Origin: Nymphaea colorata
Lineage: Eukaryota > Streptophyta > Magnoliopsida > Nymphaeales > Nymphaeaceae
Assembly (NCBI RefSeq): GCF_008831285.2
Contig: NC_045141.1
Span: forward strand, 14,432,106-14,496,105
Direction: 5' to 3'
DNA: 64,000 nucleotides
The notes below the pieces were generated by a model. That model did no database searches and was not told the origin of the DNA. It saw only the letters and a program-made list of their open reading frames with translations. Below are positions 26,311 through 37,900 of the stretch, piece by piece. Position 1 is the stretch's first letter, and each line of letters begins with the position of its first letter. The position numbers and the translations under genes are program-made.

Positions 26311-26515
26311 CATTCTTCTCGTTGCATGAAGAATTAAATTAGCATGCAAAGAGGTCACATAACATCAATAACCATAAAGAAAACTCTGTTATCTGAATCA
26401 GATCAGATTTTTTTTTTTTTATCATTCTTCTCGTTGCATGAAGAATTAGCATGTAAAGAGGTCACATAACATCAATAACCATAAAAAAACTCTGTTATCT
26501 GAATCAGATCAGATA
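26311..26515. repeat. Tandem duplication, period 112 bp
   Basis: The segment starting CATTCTTCTCGTTGCATGAA occurs at 26311 and again at 26423. Copies run to about 26408 and 26515 and are separated by a T-rich spacer. A few small indels distinguish them. Confidence 0.9.
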
Positions 26516-27323
26516 TATTTATGTAAATCCAAATCTGAATCTGACTAGATGTCATTTCTTAAATCTGAATCTGTTCTTATTTATTAATCAGATATTACAC
26601 ATCCGAATTTTTTCAGAACGGTTCAGTCTGGTATTAGATCCAAATCGGATATATTGACATCCCTAGCTGTCCATGTAAGAGGACTTTGGTTTCTCCAAAC
26701 CACATAAATCCTCTGGTGTTCTTCATTTTCTTTTCAATCTTGTCAGTAAGAGAGGGCCTCGCTCCTAACAGCAATCTAGGACTTGTAGCTTGGTGTCTCA
26801 TGAGAAAACATTAAATATTGGAGATGTTGAATCAATTTGTTTGTAGATTGAATCGATAATTGTTATTAATCATTTTCACAGGTATATGTGCCAACCCACA
26901 GCTCCTCCCATGCTAAAGTGCTTATGTTTGCTAATCAATTTGATCTGTCTAATTTTTATTATTGTTGCAATGTTTCAATGTTCTCTTATTTGAAAACTTT
27001 CATGTTTTTATTCAGATTTTGTTTTAGATAAACATTGTACAATCTAATATCTTTACATTTTCAAAGCGGTTCTTAACATATTGTCGTGTTATTCCAATTC
27101 AGCTGTGTATTTTTATAGTCAGACTTGGCTTCTAGTGCATTCAATTTAAAACCTGATTGAGTTAAAATATAAACTTTTTCACTAATATTTGAATTTGGAT
27201 CTGAACATTTGAATGTCTCATAAATCAAATATAATAAAGAATACATTGATCTGATTAAAATATGATCTTGACATCCTTATGAAGACCAAATCTTGAGTCA
27301 CAAAAATTAAACACACATTAAAA

Positions 27324-27610
27324 GAGCACTTGGATGATAGCCTAAAACTATAGTTTATGTCTTTAAAATGTTATCACGTCTGGATAACATAAGAACTAGG
27401 TTTTATCAAAACCTGGATTTGACAAAACTTGGATTTCATAAAGGGCCTAAAAAACCTTCCATCTCCCAAGTTTTGTGGGAAAACTGATTTTTGACCTTTT
27501 CCTAAATTCTTGTCTTGTCGTCCAAACTAGTTTTAAAAATTGAGTTTTAACTAAGTTTTTACAAAACCTCGAAAACTAAGTTTTTTGGGGGTGTTATCCA
27601 AATGCCTCAA
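27324..27610. mobile_element. Possible MITE with imperfect terminal inverted repeats
   Basis: The left end GAGCACTTGGATGATAGCC and the reverse complement of the right end, GAGGCATTTGGATAACACC, match at most positions. The interior is rich in AAAACCTGGATTT/AAACTTGGATTT. No clear target-site duplication, so this is tentative. Confidence 0.35.
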
Positions 27611-28439
27611 GTTTTTATTTTTTTGTTCTGATATATTCAAAACCTAATGGCCACTAATGCACAAAATTTTTAATAGTAGAAAAAAACAATTTTCATTAAA
27701 AAAAGTTTATATAATGACGATGACAATGGTATGACAGTGAGTTCATGCGATGATTGTTGGAACTTTCAAGTTCGAAAGCTACAGTCGTCGCCCCATTCAT
27801 GTGTGCTCATTCTCTGGGCTTTAAAAAGGTCCTGAAGCAAGTTCTGTGTTCCCAAAAGTGAGGGGTGCAAGAGGACAATGACCTCTCTTATGAGCGGTTG
27901 AAAAAAGATTCATTCACCCGCAAGAAAATAAGAACGACAATGACATGCATTATGATAGTTATTGCTCACAAAAGCTATTTTCTTGGACATAATCTAGAAT
28001 GATGCTTGACATGACACCTGTGTCATCCATGACTCATCACTTTCATCTGATGCTACATTATTACTGATACCAATGCAGCTCAGGACCCCAAAGACAGGGA
28101 CAATGAAGAGCTTTTAAGTTTCTTTTTTGGTACCTAAATTGAAATAAAATTCTAACGAATTTCCTAAGTAGGGGCCGTTTGGTGGTTGAAAAAATAAAGG
28201 ATTTTTTTTTTCATGCGCCAAATGGTTGGAACTTGAAAGGTTTGAGGAAAATTTTTGAATGGTTTTGGGGCGAAAATGGTACCAATTTCGTATAAGAAAA
28301 AAATATATATTTGAGAATGAAGTCAACTAAGAAAACCAATGGGTCTGTTCACTCCAATTCCAATACAGACTTACTAGGAGATGGCCTCAAATATTACTCA
28401 TTATTGACGTAAGTCGACATAAGGGTTTTTGTGAGTGTG

Positions 28440-28600
28440 TTGATAGGTAGTCAGTTTTCGTTTCGATTTATCAGAACATAAACTCCTTATGCTGCAAAAC
28501 AAGAGGTACCGATAGGCGATATACAAATTGAAGTATAACGGGGATGCCGTCCCAAGACACCGAAAGCAGACTTGGCATCCTGAGGATCGGCGACTATAAT
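28440..28600. repeat. Dispersed repeat shared with 45,270-45,420 and 45,900-46,080
   Basis: Shares the order TAGGTAGTCAGTTT, then TGCTGCAAAA, then a GGTACCGA-type motif with the other two copies. The length suits a SINE or other short dispersed repeat. Confidence 0.4.
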
Positions 28601-29205
28601 TGGCAATAGGATTAAATATTTCTCCTGCTCAATTAAGACAGTTAAATATATGGCTCTTATCATTGAATGCTATAATTTTCTTTGCCATTAGTAATTAAAT
28701 ACGTTGGATCTTATATGCTGAAACAGTATGTAATAACCTTATATGGGGATCACATAAATGTATTCTTTTGGACTATTTTCCTTGTTCATAAAGATTAAAT
28801 TTACTTCACAAGCTCTTGAAGGCATGTGTATCATGTGACTAAGTGCACCGCCAGAAAATTCTCCATAATATGTGATGCTAAATCTGAGCCGTAAATGGGA
28901 TAACTTTAAATGGAAGAGATATCCCAACCAAAATGAATTTATGAGGCATATCACAAGCATTTATATATGGTGATTTTTTGTTGTAAGAATTTTTTTTACT
29001 AAGCATTAAAATAGCTAAAGCAGATATCAAATTTCTCAACCAATATCGCATGACATTTTTGTTACTTAATGTTGCATTTGAAATCATTATCAAGGAAAAA
29101 TGAGGGATGACATCATTAATATTACAAGGCAAACATCAATTTATTGACCACAAGATAGGAATGAACTAAGAAAAAAAGCCCTTTCAAAAAATGATGTCTT
29201 TAATT

Positions 29206-29396
29206 AGGATGTTCAACAAATCGAGTCAAGTCGAGCTCGATTCGAACTTGCTCGATTAAACTTGATTTGAACTCGACTCGTAAACTAAACAAGTCAAGTT
29301 CGAGCTTAATTGATGACCCGAGTTTGTAAATGAGTCGAGTTCGAGTTGGATTAATTCGATTCGATTAAACTTGATCAGATTTGTTTAACACTATAC
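29206..29396. mobile_element. GAGCTC-rich non-autonomous element (family A), partial
   Basis: Dense CGAGTC/GAGCTCGA/ACTCGACTCG motifs shared with copies at 31272, 32641, 49423 and 53143. Left end AGGATGTTCAAC resembles the AGGGATGTAC/AGGGGTG ends of other copies. Confidence 0.5.
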
Positions 29397-30439
29397 TTAT
29401 TTTTGTAATTTCAAAAGCTTAAAATGGCTTAAATAAAAATGTAAAGATTTTAAGCATTCATATATATTAAGAGACATGAGCTTAAACAAGTACCTATATC
29501 TGCACAAAAGTTTTTTTTCTCTCTCTCTTGCTCAGTATTAGAACTTTTCCATATCGAACTGCGGTACAGATTGAACCGTAAAATGTATACGTCTCCCACC
29601 ACAAGAAGGCTTCTCCATCTCAGAAATAAAGAAATACGCTAGGAACGAATATGAGTGTAAGTTTTGTTGAATAAATAACACAAAGAAAAAAGTAAAACTT
29701 CACTTTTCTCATATCAGAATTTGGGGATATCTCGCTTCAGTTTGATATTGTACTAATTTTTTTAATCGATTCTTCTATTTTATCATCTTTTATTTTTTTC
29801 TAAAACGTTTTTCTTTATTTCTATTTTTTTATTTTTTTTTTAAAATTAAAAAATATCTTACAAATCAATATGATTCACAAACAATTTTGATTCCGGATTT
29901 GCTGAATCTTTTGGCTTTTCACTTCAATTTGAAAACCAATTTTAAATTTTTAATAACATTGAATTTCGAATATGGTGTAATTATCTCGTGTAATTTTCTC
30001 AATCTTAGTGTACTTTTCTTTTTCTTTTTTCTTTTTTCTTTTTCACATTTAAACAACCATCCAATGACAGTTTTGTCGCTTGCCCCAAATTAGTGCTAAC
30101 AAAGTCGATTCTTGAACCGAATCGATGAGTCTACCCATTCAACAAATCGATTGTGAATAAGAAAAAAATGTTTCACACTGTACTTTAAAAAAAAAACTTG
30201 AAAAGTATACAGAATTAATTAAAAATAAAAAAAATCTTAAAAAGTATTAAACAATTAACACTTGTACTCTTGAATTAGCCACTAAGTGCCACATATTCAA
30301 TTCCAATAGGCTGATTCTTTCCAAGTGTATGGAGAGGATACTGATGCGCCCTCTTTTTTCTGATTTCCATATACATATATATGTATGTATGTATATAATT
30401 AAAAAAAAAATGCCAATATGTTAGAAATAAAATGCATGT

Positions 30440-30665
30440 CTTCGTGAGGTTTGATGCAATGACTTGGGTGGTAGGGAACAAGTCACTGGTTCGAATTCCA
30501 TTGACATCGACCCCTTATACCAATAGATGTAATCAGCAAATGAGTTAACGTGCATGGGAGCTTTAGACCAGGTATGAGATCAACCTGGTTGGAGGAGGTC
30601 AGGGATATCAATATATTCGATTTGTATAAGATACATAATCTAACTGTTCTAAAAAAATTGCACAT
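30440..30665 (+). mobile_element. tRNA-derived SINE-like sequence
   Basis: Contains a good RNA polymerase III box B (GGTTCGAATTCC near 30488) about 35 nt after a weak box A-like stretch, followed by an unrelated body and an A-rich end near 30655. It does not fold as a complete tRNA. Confidence 0.5.
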
Positions 30666-31094
30666 GAAAAAAAAAATTGATATCTGATTAAGAAATCAGA
30701 TTAGATCCAGATTTTAAAAATAACATTAAAGACAAAAAAAAAAAAACAACACTCATAATTTATCTACATTTTTCAGCAAAATGTAAGAGGATAATTTTTC
30801 CAAGTTACGGACATGAAAAGCAAGCTAGGGATATATATTCCCTAATAATAATGGAGAATCAAGCACGTGAACGTAGGCATATTCCAGCTCAACCTTAAAG
30901 GTGCGCCGTTTGCGTGTGGGCTGATGAGACTGGGGACAAGAAGTCGTGGTGCAATTATTTGTTTATGTATCTTTTAACTTCCTCGTTCTTCTCTTCTTTC
31001 CCATATGAAATGACAAAAAGTCCCTTAGCTAACCAGCATGGGCAGAGGAACGGAATTTCTCCACGTAGCTCACTCGCTGTGATGCTCACCTCAA

Positions 31095-31222
31095 ATGAAT
31101 TTCACCTAAGATAGGTCAGGTCACTTTTCTTGTGACATATGCATATAAATGATTTTTGGCGTTAATGAATTTCACCTAAGTTAGGGTCAGGTCACTTTTC
31201 TTGTGACATATGCATATAAATC
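31095..31222. repeat. Tandem duplication, period 70 bp
   Basis: ATGAATTTCACCTAAG starts at 31095 and 31165, and both copies continue through CACTTTTCTTGTGACATATG. One copy has a one-base insertion in a GGTCAGG run. Confidence 0.88.
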
Positions 31223-31271
31223 ATTTTCCATATAATGATAGCAAACCTCGCATAAGATAATGGTATACAGC

Positions 31272-31608
31272 GATGTACGAGTCGAGCCAACTCAAACTCG
31301 CTCGAGCTTGAGTTATAAACGAGTAGAGTTCTAGTTACAAGAGATCGGCTCGTTTGAACTCAACTTCTCGCTCATACCTTGTTAAAATTTTAGGGTGTTT
31401 CGGTATTTTTGACGAATTTAACACATTTTTTATGGTTTTTATTTTCATTTAATGAAAAAAAAATATGAACCAAGTCAAACAAGCTTAAGTGAGTTGTGCT
31501 GGAGCCCATACTCAGTTTACTAAGTCAAACTTGATCGAGCAATATGTGACTTGACCCGAGCTTGAGCTGGCTGAGCGCCAAGCTCGGCCTGTTTGTAGTA
31601 TATCCATG
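31272..31608. mobile_element. GAGCTC-rich non-autonomous element (family A)
   Basis: Starts GATGTACGAGTCGAGCCAAC, the reverse complement of the right end of the 49423-49743 copy, showing that both ends belong to one family. The interior includes TTTAGGGTGTTTCGG and AT-rich DNA. Confidence 0.55.
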
Positions 31609-32640
31609 TATCCAAAACACATGTGACATCTCTACATAAATTGATTATTTATAAATTAGTGCATATTCATAAGATGTTCATACAGTGTTTCATAAATCTA
31701 CCTTAATTTTAGTTGTTATTGTTGCCCAACAGCCTTAGTATGGTTCTATATATTGCACATTGCGCTTCATGAGCCGATAGACTGATACAGTCAGACCGAT
31801 ATGACCTATGAATCGGCAGATTCGGCCTCATGTAGGCTGGCATTCAAATAAAATTAACAATAGTTGGTATTTATTGTTCTGCCTTTTACCTAAAAAGTTA
31901 TTTCAAGGCACCATATTGAATTGGACCGGCTCATATCAGCCTGGTTTAATATATATATATATATATAAGATCGAAGATACATTCGAAACAAACTGCCATA
32001 TTTGATGTTGGTAAATAATAAGTTCAGTATTTAAGCATATTTATTGTAGATTTCCATAAATTTGGGAATGTCAGGCAGACGCCATTACATGGTTTCGTTT
32101 AGTGGGGCCTTCATTTTCAGGCGGTGAATTATTTATCTCTGGTTCACGCTCACCTAGAAGGTTCCTTTTACAAATTTCAAAATAACGTCCTAACTTAAAC
32201 CGGGCCTTACCTTCCCCTTTTGTCGCCGGGAGGGTGACTTTGTTGCAAGGTGAAGCATAGGTACAAAATTTTAAAAGGCATCAATATGTAAATGAAAAAA
32301 ACTACGCAAAAATATCAATATAAAATTTGGGTTCAGTGTGAGTATTTTGTTGAATTACGTATCTATCTATTTACCTATATATATATATAAAAAAAGAAAG
32401 AGAGAGAGGAGCAAAAATTCTCTAACTACTTTCTTTGGTACCAAAAGGAAAAAAGAATTACATGCGTTCCTACCCTTTTCTGGATCAAAAGAATTAGAGT
32501 TCATAAATTGAAAAATGTCAAGAGTTCAATCTTTAATAGTATGCTGTTATTGACATTAATAAGGGTTTGCCTCAACCCGCCATGCTCATAATGGAATTGA
32601 AAGAGTATGCCAAACTTGAAAGAGTTGTCAATTGCGTTTT

Positions 32641-33142
32641 AATAGGGGTGAATAACAAGTTTGGACTAGTTAAAGCTCGGCTTGTGAATGAGTTTGAGTT
32701 GAGTCATTTGCTTAATGATTCGAGCTCGAGTTCATGAGTTAGCTCGTTCAAATAATCGATTTGAGTTCGAGTTCAACACGTAACGGCCGAGTCGAACTCG
32801 AACCTTAATCGAATTTGTCGACCCTTAATCAAGACAATATATTCAAACGAGTTTACGAGTTTGTTGAGCCTTAATCGAGTTGAGCTCGAGCTCAACACAT
32901 AACGATAAATATCAAATCTATTCAAACGAGTTTGTCAAGCCTTAATCAAGTTCGAGCTCAACATGTAACGATGAATTCAATTCTATTCAAACGAGTTTGT
33001 CTAGCCTTAATTGAGTTAAGCTCGAGCTCAACATGTAACTGTCGAGTCAAGCTTGAGCTGCTTCCGTCGAACTATTCTCGAGCTCGAAGCGAGCTCAAGC
33101 TGATTGAACTTGGGCTTGACTCGGCTCGTGTTTACCCTAGAT
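32641..33142. mobile_element. GAGCTC-rich non-autonomous element (family A), hAT-like ends
   Basis: Left end TAGGGGTGAATAAC and right end GTTTACCCTAGA are roughly inverted. Flanks share TTTTAA in 8-bp windows (CGTTTTAA and GATTTTAA), compatible with a decayed hAT target duplication. Internal AACACGTAACG/AACATGTAACG segments recur four times. Confidence 0.55.
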
Positions 33143-33879
33143 TTTAAGTTGACATTTACGTTGGTCCGTCACCTTCACCATTTGGATGCATGGGTGAGAG
33201 ACTTTGAGGAAAGTTTGTATGAATGAATTGCATAAACGAATAAAATACTTATAAAAGCAACTTAGAGTCAAATTCCAAGTCATTTTCAGGAAGCCCCACT
33301 CTTTGATAATATGTACACTGTTGTGACCCATTAGAAGACAACTTTCGGAGATTGCATGACACCAAAATTAATTTGGCAATATATTGGAGGACATCAATCC
33401 ATAAAAAATATACAGTGAATTAATAGTATTTCGTGTTAAAAGAAACGGATTGAAAATCACGATAAGGTACTTAAATATGGTAACAAAGATAAGGCGATTG
33501 GACATATTCAAAGAACACCAATCTTCTTGTTACATATATGAAAATCGAAATCTGCCGGATACTGAATATTGTATGATAACTCAATATTTAAAAAGTTGTG
33601 ATTAAATGTGACATAAAATACGGCCAAAAAACACCATAAATTCTTGCTAAGGCTTTCATTGCATGGTGTTTTTAACGACAATTTTCAAAATTTTGTCTAA
33701 TATCACTATGTCGGTGTATATATATATATATATCACAAAAAAGCACTATACTTATAAAGTTGTAACACAATTATTAAAAATGAATATCGACCCTACCCAC
33801 TGGTGCAAGATATATCAAACAAAGTTTTTAAAGGTTTTCTAAGGCTTGTTTTATTTTTTAACTAAAATCATAAGGGGGC

Positions 33880-34030
33880 TGATCGAGCTTGAGGCTTGTG
33901 AAAAAAATCAAGTTTCTAATTCGAATCCCATAGATGTCATGGCTTTGCATCTAGGAGAGAAAATGTGGATTTATTTTTAAACCGCAAGTGGTTAACCTCC
34001 GATTCACCTGAAAAGTTTAACCTTTTCATA
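33880..34030 (+). mobile_element. tRNA-derived SINE-like sequence
   Basis: A box B-like CTAATTCGAATCCC lies about 35 nt after GGGGGCTGATCGAGCTTGAG. The body ends in CACCTGAAAAGTTTAACC. Boundaries not resolved. Confidence 0.35.
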
Positions 34031-34874
34031 AAATATTCAACGTTCTCTCAGATTTCGTCGGCTTTCCGACACTCCGTAGAGAAAGAAAAGCTCTTTTTTC
34101 TTCATTGAATAACAAGTTTGAATAAGTTTGCAACACAGCGTCTGCTTTATGTGATTTTTAAAACTAATCCCTATCTTTTCCACTCCACCGTTCCTCCAAA
34201 TTAGTTGATTCAAAACATTATAATAAGTTTCAATGGAAGGGAAGGCCGGCAGAAAATTTATTTTTATAACTTTGTAAAATTTTAATCTATCATATATAAA
34301 TATTTTGACAAATATTCTATAGTAATCGTGGTTAACAGTATTGAAACCCTCTTGTGTTAAAAAAAAAAAACCATTTTCTAAAGGCAGAATTTAAAAAAAG
34401 ACAATTCAGAAAAAGTAAAAAATACTTCACCCATTTTTGAAGCCCCGTAGGAGTGTCATCTTGTTAACTTGTTCTGTCAAGTCCGTTAAACCTGTTGTTA
34501 ACAACTGCGACAGCGTTGGAAAAATTGCTAAAAAGAGAAGGTACCTTTTTGAAATATGATCCAGAGAAGAGGGGCATTTTGGAAAAGATGAAGCATTAAC
34601 TAAAGGGCGTGGATGGCATTTCCGAGATTACGGAGGAGGGACAGCGATCGCGAGCGAAGCGAGAGGGCCCGCATTTCTAGAAGTCCCGCAACTCTTGTCA
34701 CCCTCTTCCTCTCTCTTTGCAAAACGCTTCCCTCCCTATCTTCGCTCCTTCCAGAACGAGACAGAGTGGAGGACGAAGCTCTGCTGCGACTCCATTGCTG
34801 CAAAGTGTTCTTCGACTATCCTTTTCGTCATCATTGAGTCTGCAGAGCGTGGAGGATTCTCTCTCTATCCCTCT

Positions 34875-34879
<5 letters not shown>

Positions 34880-34914
<35 letters not shown>

Positions 34915-34930
34915 GTGTGTGTGTGTGTCT
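34880..34930 (+). repeat. Compound CT/GT microsatellite in the SPS 5' leader
   Basis: About 30 bp of CT repeat followed by a GT run, 40-90 bp upstream of the SPS start codon. Pyrimidine runs like this are frequent in plant 5' UTRs. Confidence 0.95.
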
Positions 34931-34970
34931 GTGTGCGGGGAGTTGAGGGTGGTGGAGGGAATTGGCTGGG

Positions 34971-37900
34971 ATGGCGGGGAACGACTGGGTGAATAGCTAC
35001 CTGGAGGCTATCCTGGACGTGGAGCCAGGGTTCGGCGGGGGCGCCAAGTCGTCGTTGCTGCTCAGGGAGAGAGGCAGGTTCAGTCCCACCCGCTACTTCG
35101 TGGAGGAGGTCATCACCGGGTTCGACGAGACCGATCTCTACCGATCATGGGTTCGGGTGAGTTTCGATCGACGGGCTTTTGTTTGAGGTTGGGAGGCCCG
35201 TGCACTGATTTAAGTCGAAATGACGATTTTTTTGGTCGTTTGTTCTCGTGTTCTGGGTATTATCTGATATATTTTTTTTTTAGGATTTTTTTAAAGTTGG
35301 ATAAGTTGAACTCAATGGTTAAACTGTGTTGCAAGATTGAGTTTTGCACTTCCGAAGTGAAGTCCTTTGGTAGGGGATTGTGTTTGGATCTGATTTAGAA
35401 TAACTGGTTGTCCTGCTGTTGTAGAATGGCTTATCTGCGGGGATCGAGGAAGGCGTTTCTTGTTAAATACCGCCTCTACTCTTTCGTTTTTTTGGTTTCT
35501 ATTTGAGATGAATCATGCCTCCTTTATTATTTCGTTTCCGGATTTTTACTAGGAATTATTTATCTTATGAAATGAAAACGTTGTCATTGGACTATTTTTT
35601 TCGTCTACTGATAATTGGACATCATACTTTTATGGTAGTAGTTCATGACTTTTTTGGGTTTAGTTTGATTGATCTTTCTTTTTGGTGAGTTTCTTCTCTT
35701 CTGAAATCCTTTGCATGTATTTACGCGTTTATTATCAGTATTTGGTTGATAAATCTTATTGGTTTTGCTTAATTATTGAAGAATTTGGGCCCTTCAAGGT
35801 GGACTTCATCGTTGGGATTTTTGAAGTATTGTCCTTAGCAAGTTTTTCTTATGCTGGTTTATGCAGGCAGCTGCAACAAGGAGTCCTCAAGAAAGGAACA
35901 CGAGGCTAGAGAATATGTGTTGGAGAATATGGAACTTGGCAAGGAAGAAGAAGCAGGTTAAGTTGTTGCGCCTTTGTCTCCATCTTTATGTTGATCTCTG
36001 TTATAACGGTGTTATTTTTCTGCTTCAAAGGCAATGCTGAAATGACGTTTTAATCACAATTGGTTTGGTGTATTTTGGTTCAAAAATGCCGCTTGAGATT
36101 GATGGTTGGTGCCTTCATGGTATTGTTAGCGGAGTTCGTGTTCTTCTTATTCTTCTATTGGATTTTATCACTAGTAATGGGGTATTTATTCTTATTTATC
36201 TACAGGGGACTTCCGAAGATCTTATTTTTGACTTTTAGCTTTTAAGTTATTATTTTTTTTCCTGGACTTTGAACTTCTTTTGTAGATGCACTTGGCACTT
36301 TCTTCTTGAAATGTCGAGTTTGTTTGGCTGTTTCCGTCACATCTTACTGAGAATCTGAAGGATTTGTAGAATCTCCAGGAATCTCACGTCATGTAATGAG
36401 GTCAAAATGATTTACTTTTCTAATTTCCAAGTCCCATGTACTGAGGTCAATGGATGTTAAGTTCATGATATATAACTTTCCTGCCATAGCCAGCTTATGA
36501 ATTTGCTGCCGATAGGTTTTCACGTTTCACTTCAGAATTGGTGTTCCAACTTCCATATGTGGCCACAAACTGTTTGGTTGCTTGATCAACTAAGTTAAAG
36601 GAGATCCTTCTTTGAGGGGTTATTGAAGCTGCTATGTTTTGTATTCATTACCATTAGCTGCCCTTGTTTATTATTTCTTTCACAGAGTACTTTTGAAGTG
36701 CCTGGACCTATTGAATCAAAAGAATGAAGTTGGAAAACCTAACATGGATAGCCTTTTTATGTCATTTTGAATAAGTCAGATCGAGAGCGAGGAATCTCAG
36801 CGTACGGCTAGACGCCGTCTTGAGCGTGAAAGAGGGCGTCGAGAAGCGATTGCTGATATGTCAGAAGATCTGTCAGAAGGAGAGAAAGGTGATGTAGTAA
36901 GTGATATTTCAAGCCATAGTGATGCAAAGAAAAGCAGGATTCCTCGCATCAGTTCTACAGATATCATTGAAACTTTGGCCAGTCAGCTCAGTGAAAAAAA
37001 ATTTTACATTGTTCTGATAAGGCATGTACTTCAAGTTTTGGACTTACATTCTGCATACAGCATATATAATGTCCTCTTTGCACAGAGTGAATCATTGTAC
37101 AAATCATTCTCAAGCATGCTGATTCATCTGTCGAGATACCATGGTTTTAGAAGATGAGGAAAAATATCTTCCTATCATGGATGTCTTAATCTAATTTCTT
37201 CCTTTTGTGTTCTTTGGTGTAGTGCAATTTGACATCATTCCAATATTGGTTTTTTGTTATGGTCACTCTCATACTAATGAAAATGTTGGAGAACATTGAA
37301 CAGAAAAATCCTACTCCAATACATTTTACACCCAATTGGCATTGTTGGTTAGGACTTAGGAACAGGATGTCCAGGCACTCTGGAGTACAAGTTTGATTAT
37401 CTATGTATTTCCTGAACAAGAAAATCTTAATTTGACAAGTTTGTGTTATTAAAGACCTAAGCATTTCTTAATGCAGTTCCTTTATTCCATGCGAGCAACA
37501 TATTTATGAAATTGTTTGTCACTAATGTCTGTTAATAAGCTTTACATAACTTTTTTTTTTGTTCTGTATCTACATGAAAAGCAAGCTTGCTTTATTGCAA
37601 TCTGGTAAAATTATGTGTAGTTAAACTGTTTAGATTCATTATCAGTTCTAGGTCATCACTAGAGAATTAGACAGCTAAGGTAACTACAATATCTGACCAG
37701 TGATTTGATAAAGGAGTCGACAACTTCAGGGTTTTGAAGAACATTTGGAGAGCTTGTCTGCAGAACTTCAGATAAATGTATACAAACTTTTACAGTCTTT
37801 AATTGCCTGGTGTATAGATGCCCTTTGTGGATTATAACATATGATTGCATATAGATAGACATATAGGTCTAATGCATGCAAATAGGCATATAAGTTATAA

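Larger units (their letters stand above)
23790..34860. other. Intergenic, repeat-rich DNA
   Basis: Eleven kilobases between CLC and SPS. Overlapping plus-strand frames at 24132-24581 match no family I recognise. The rest contains TGGC-ended repeats, a strong hairpin, tandem duplications of about 112 and 70 bp, three copies of a GAGCTC-rich element family, SINE-like pieces and AT microsatellites. No transposon coding frame is seen. Confidence 0.6.
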
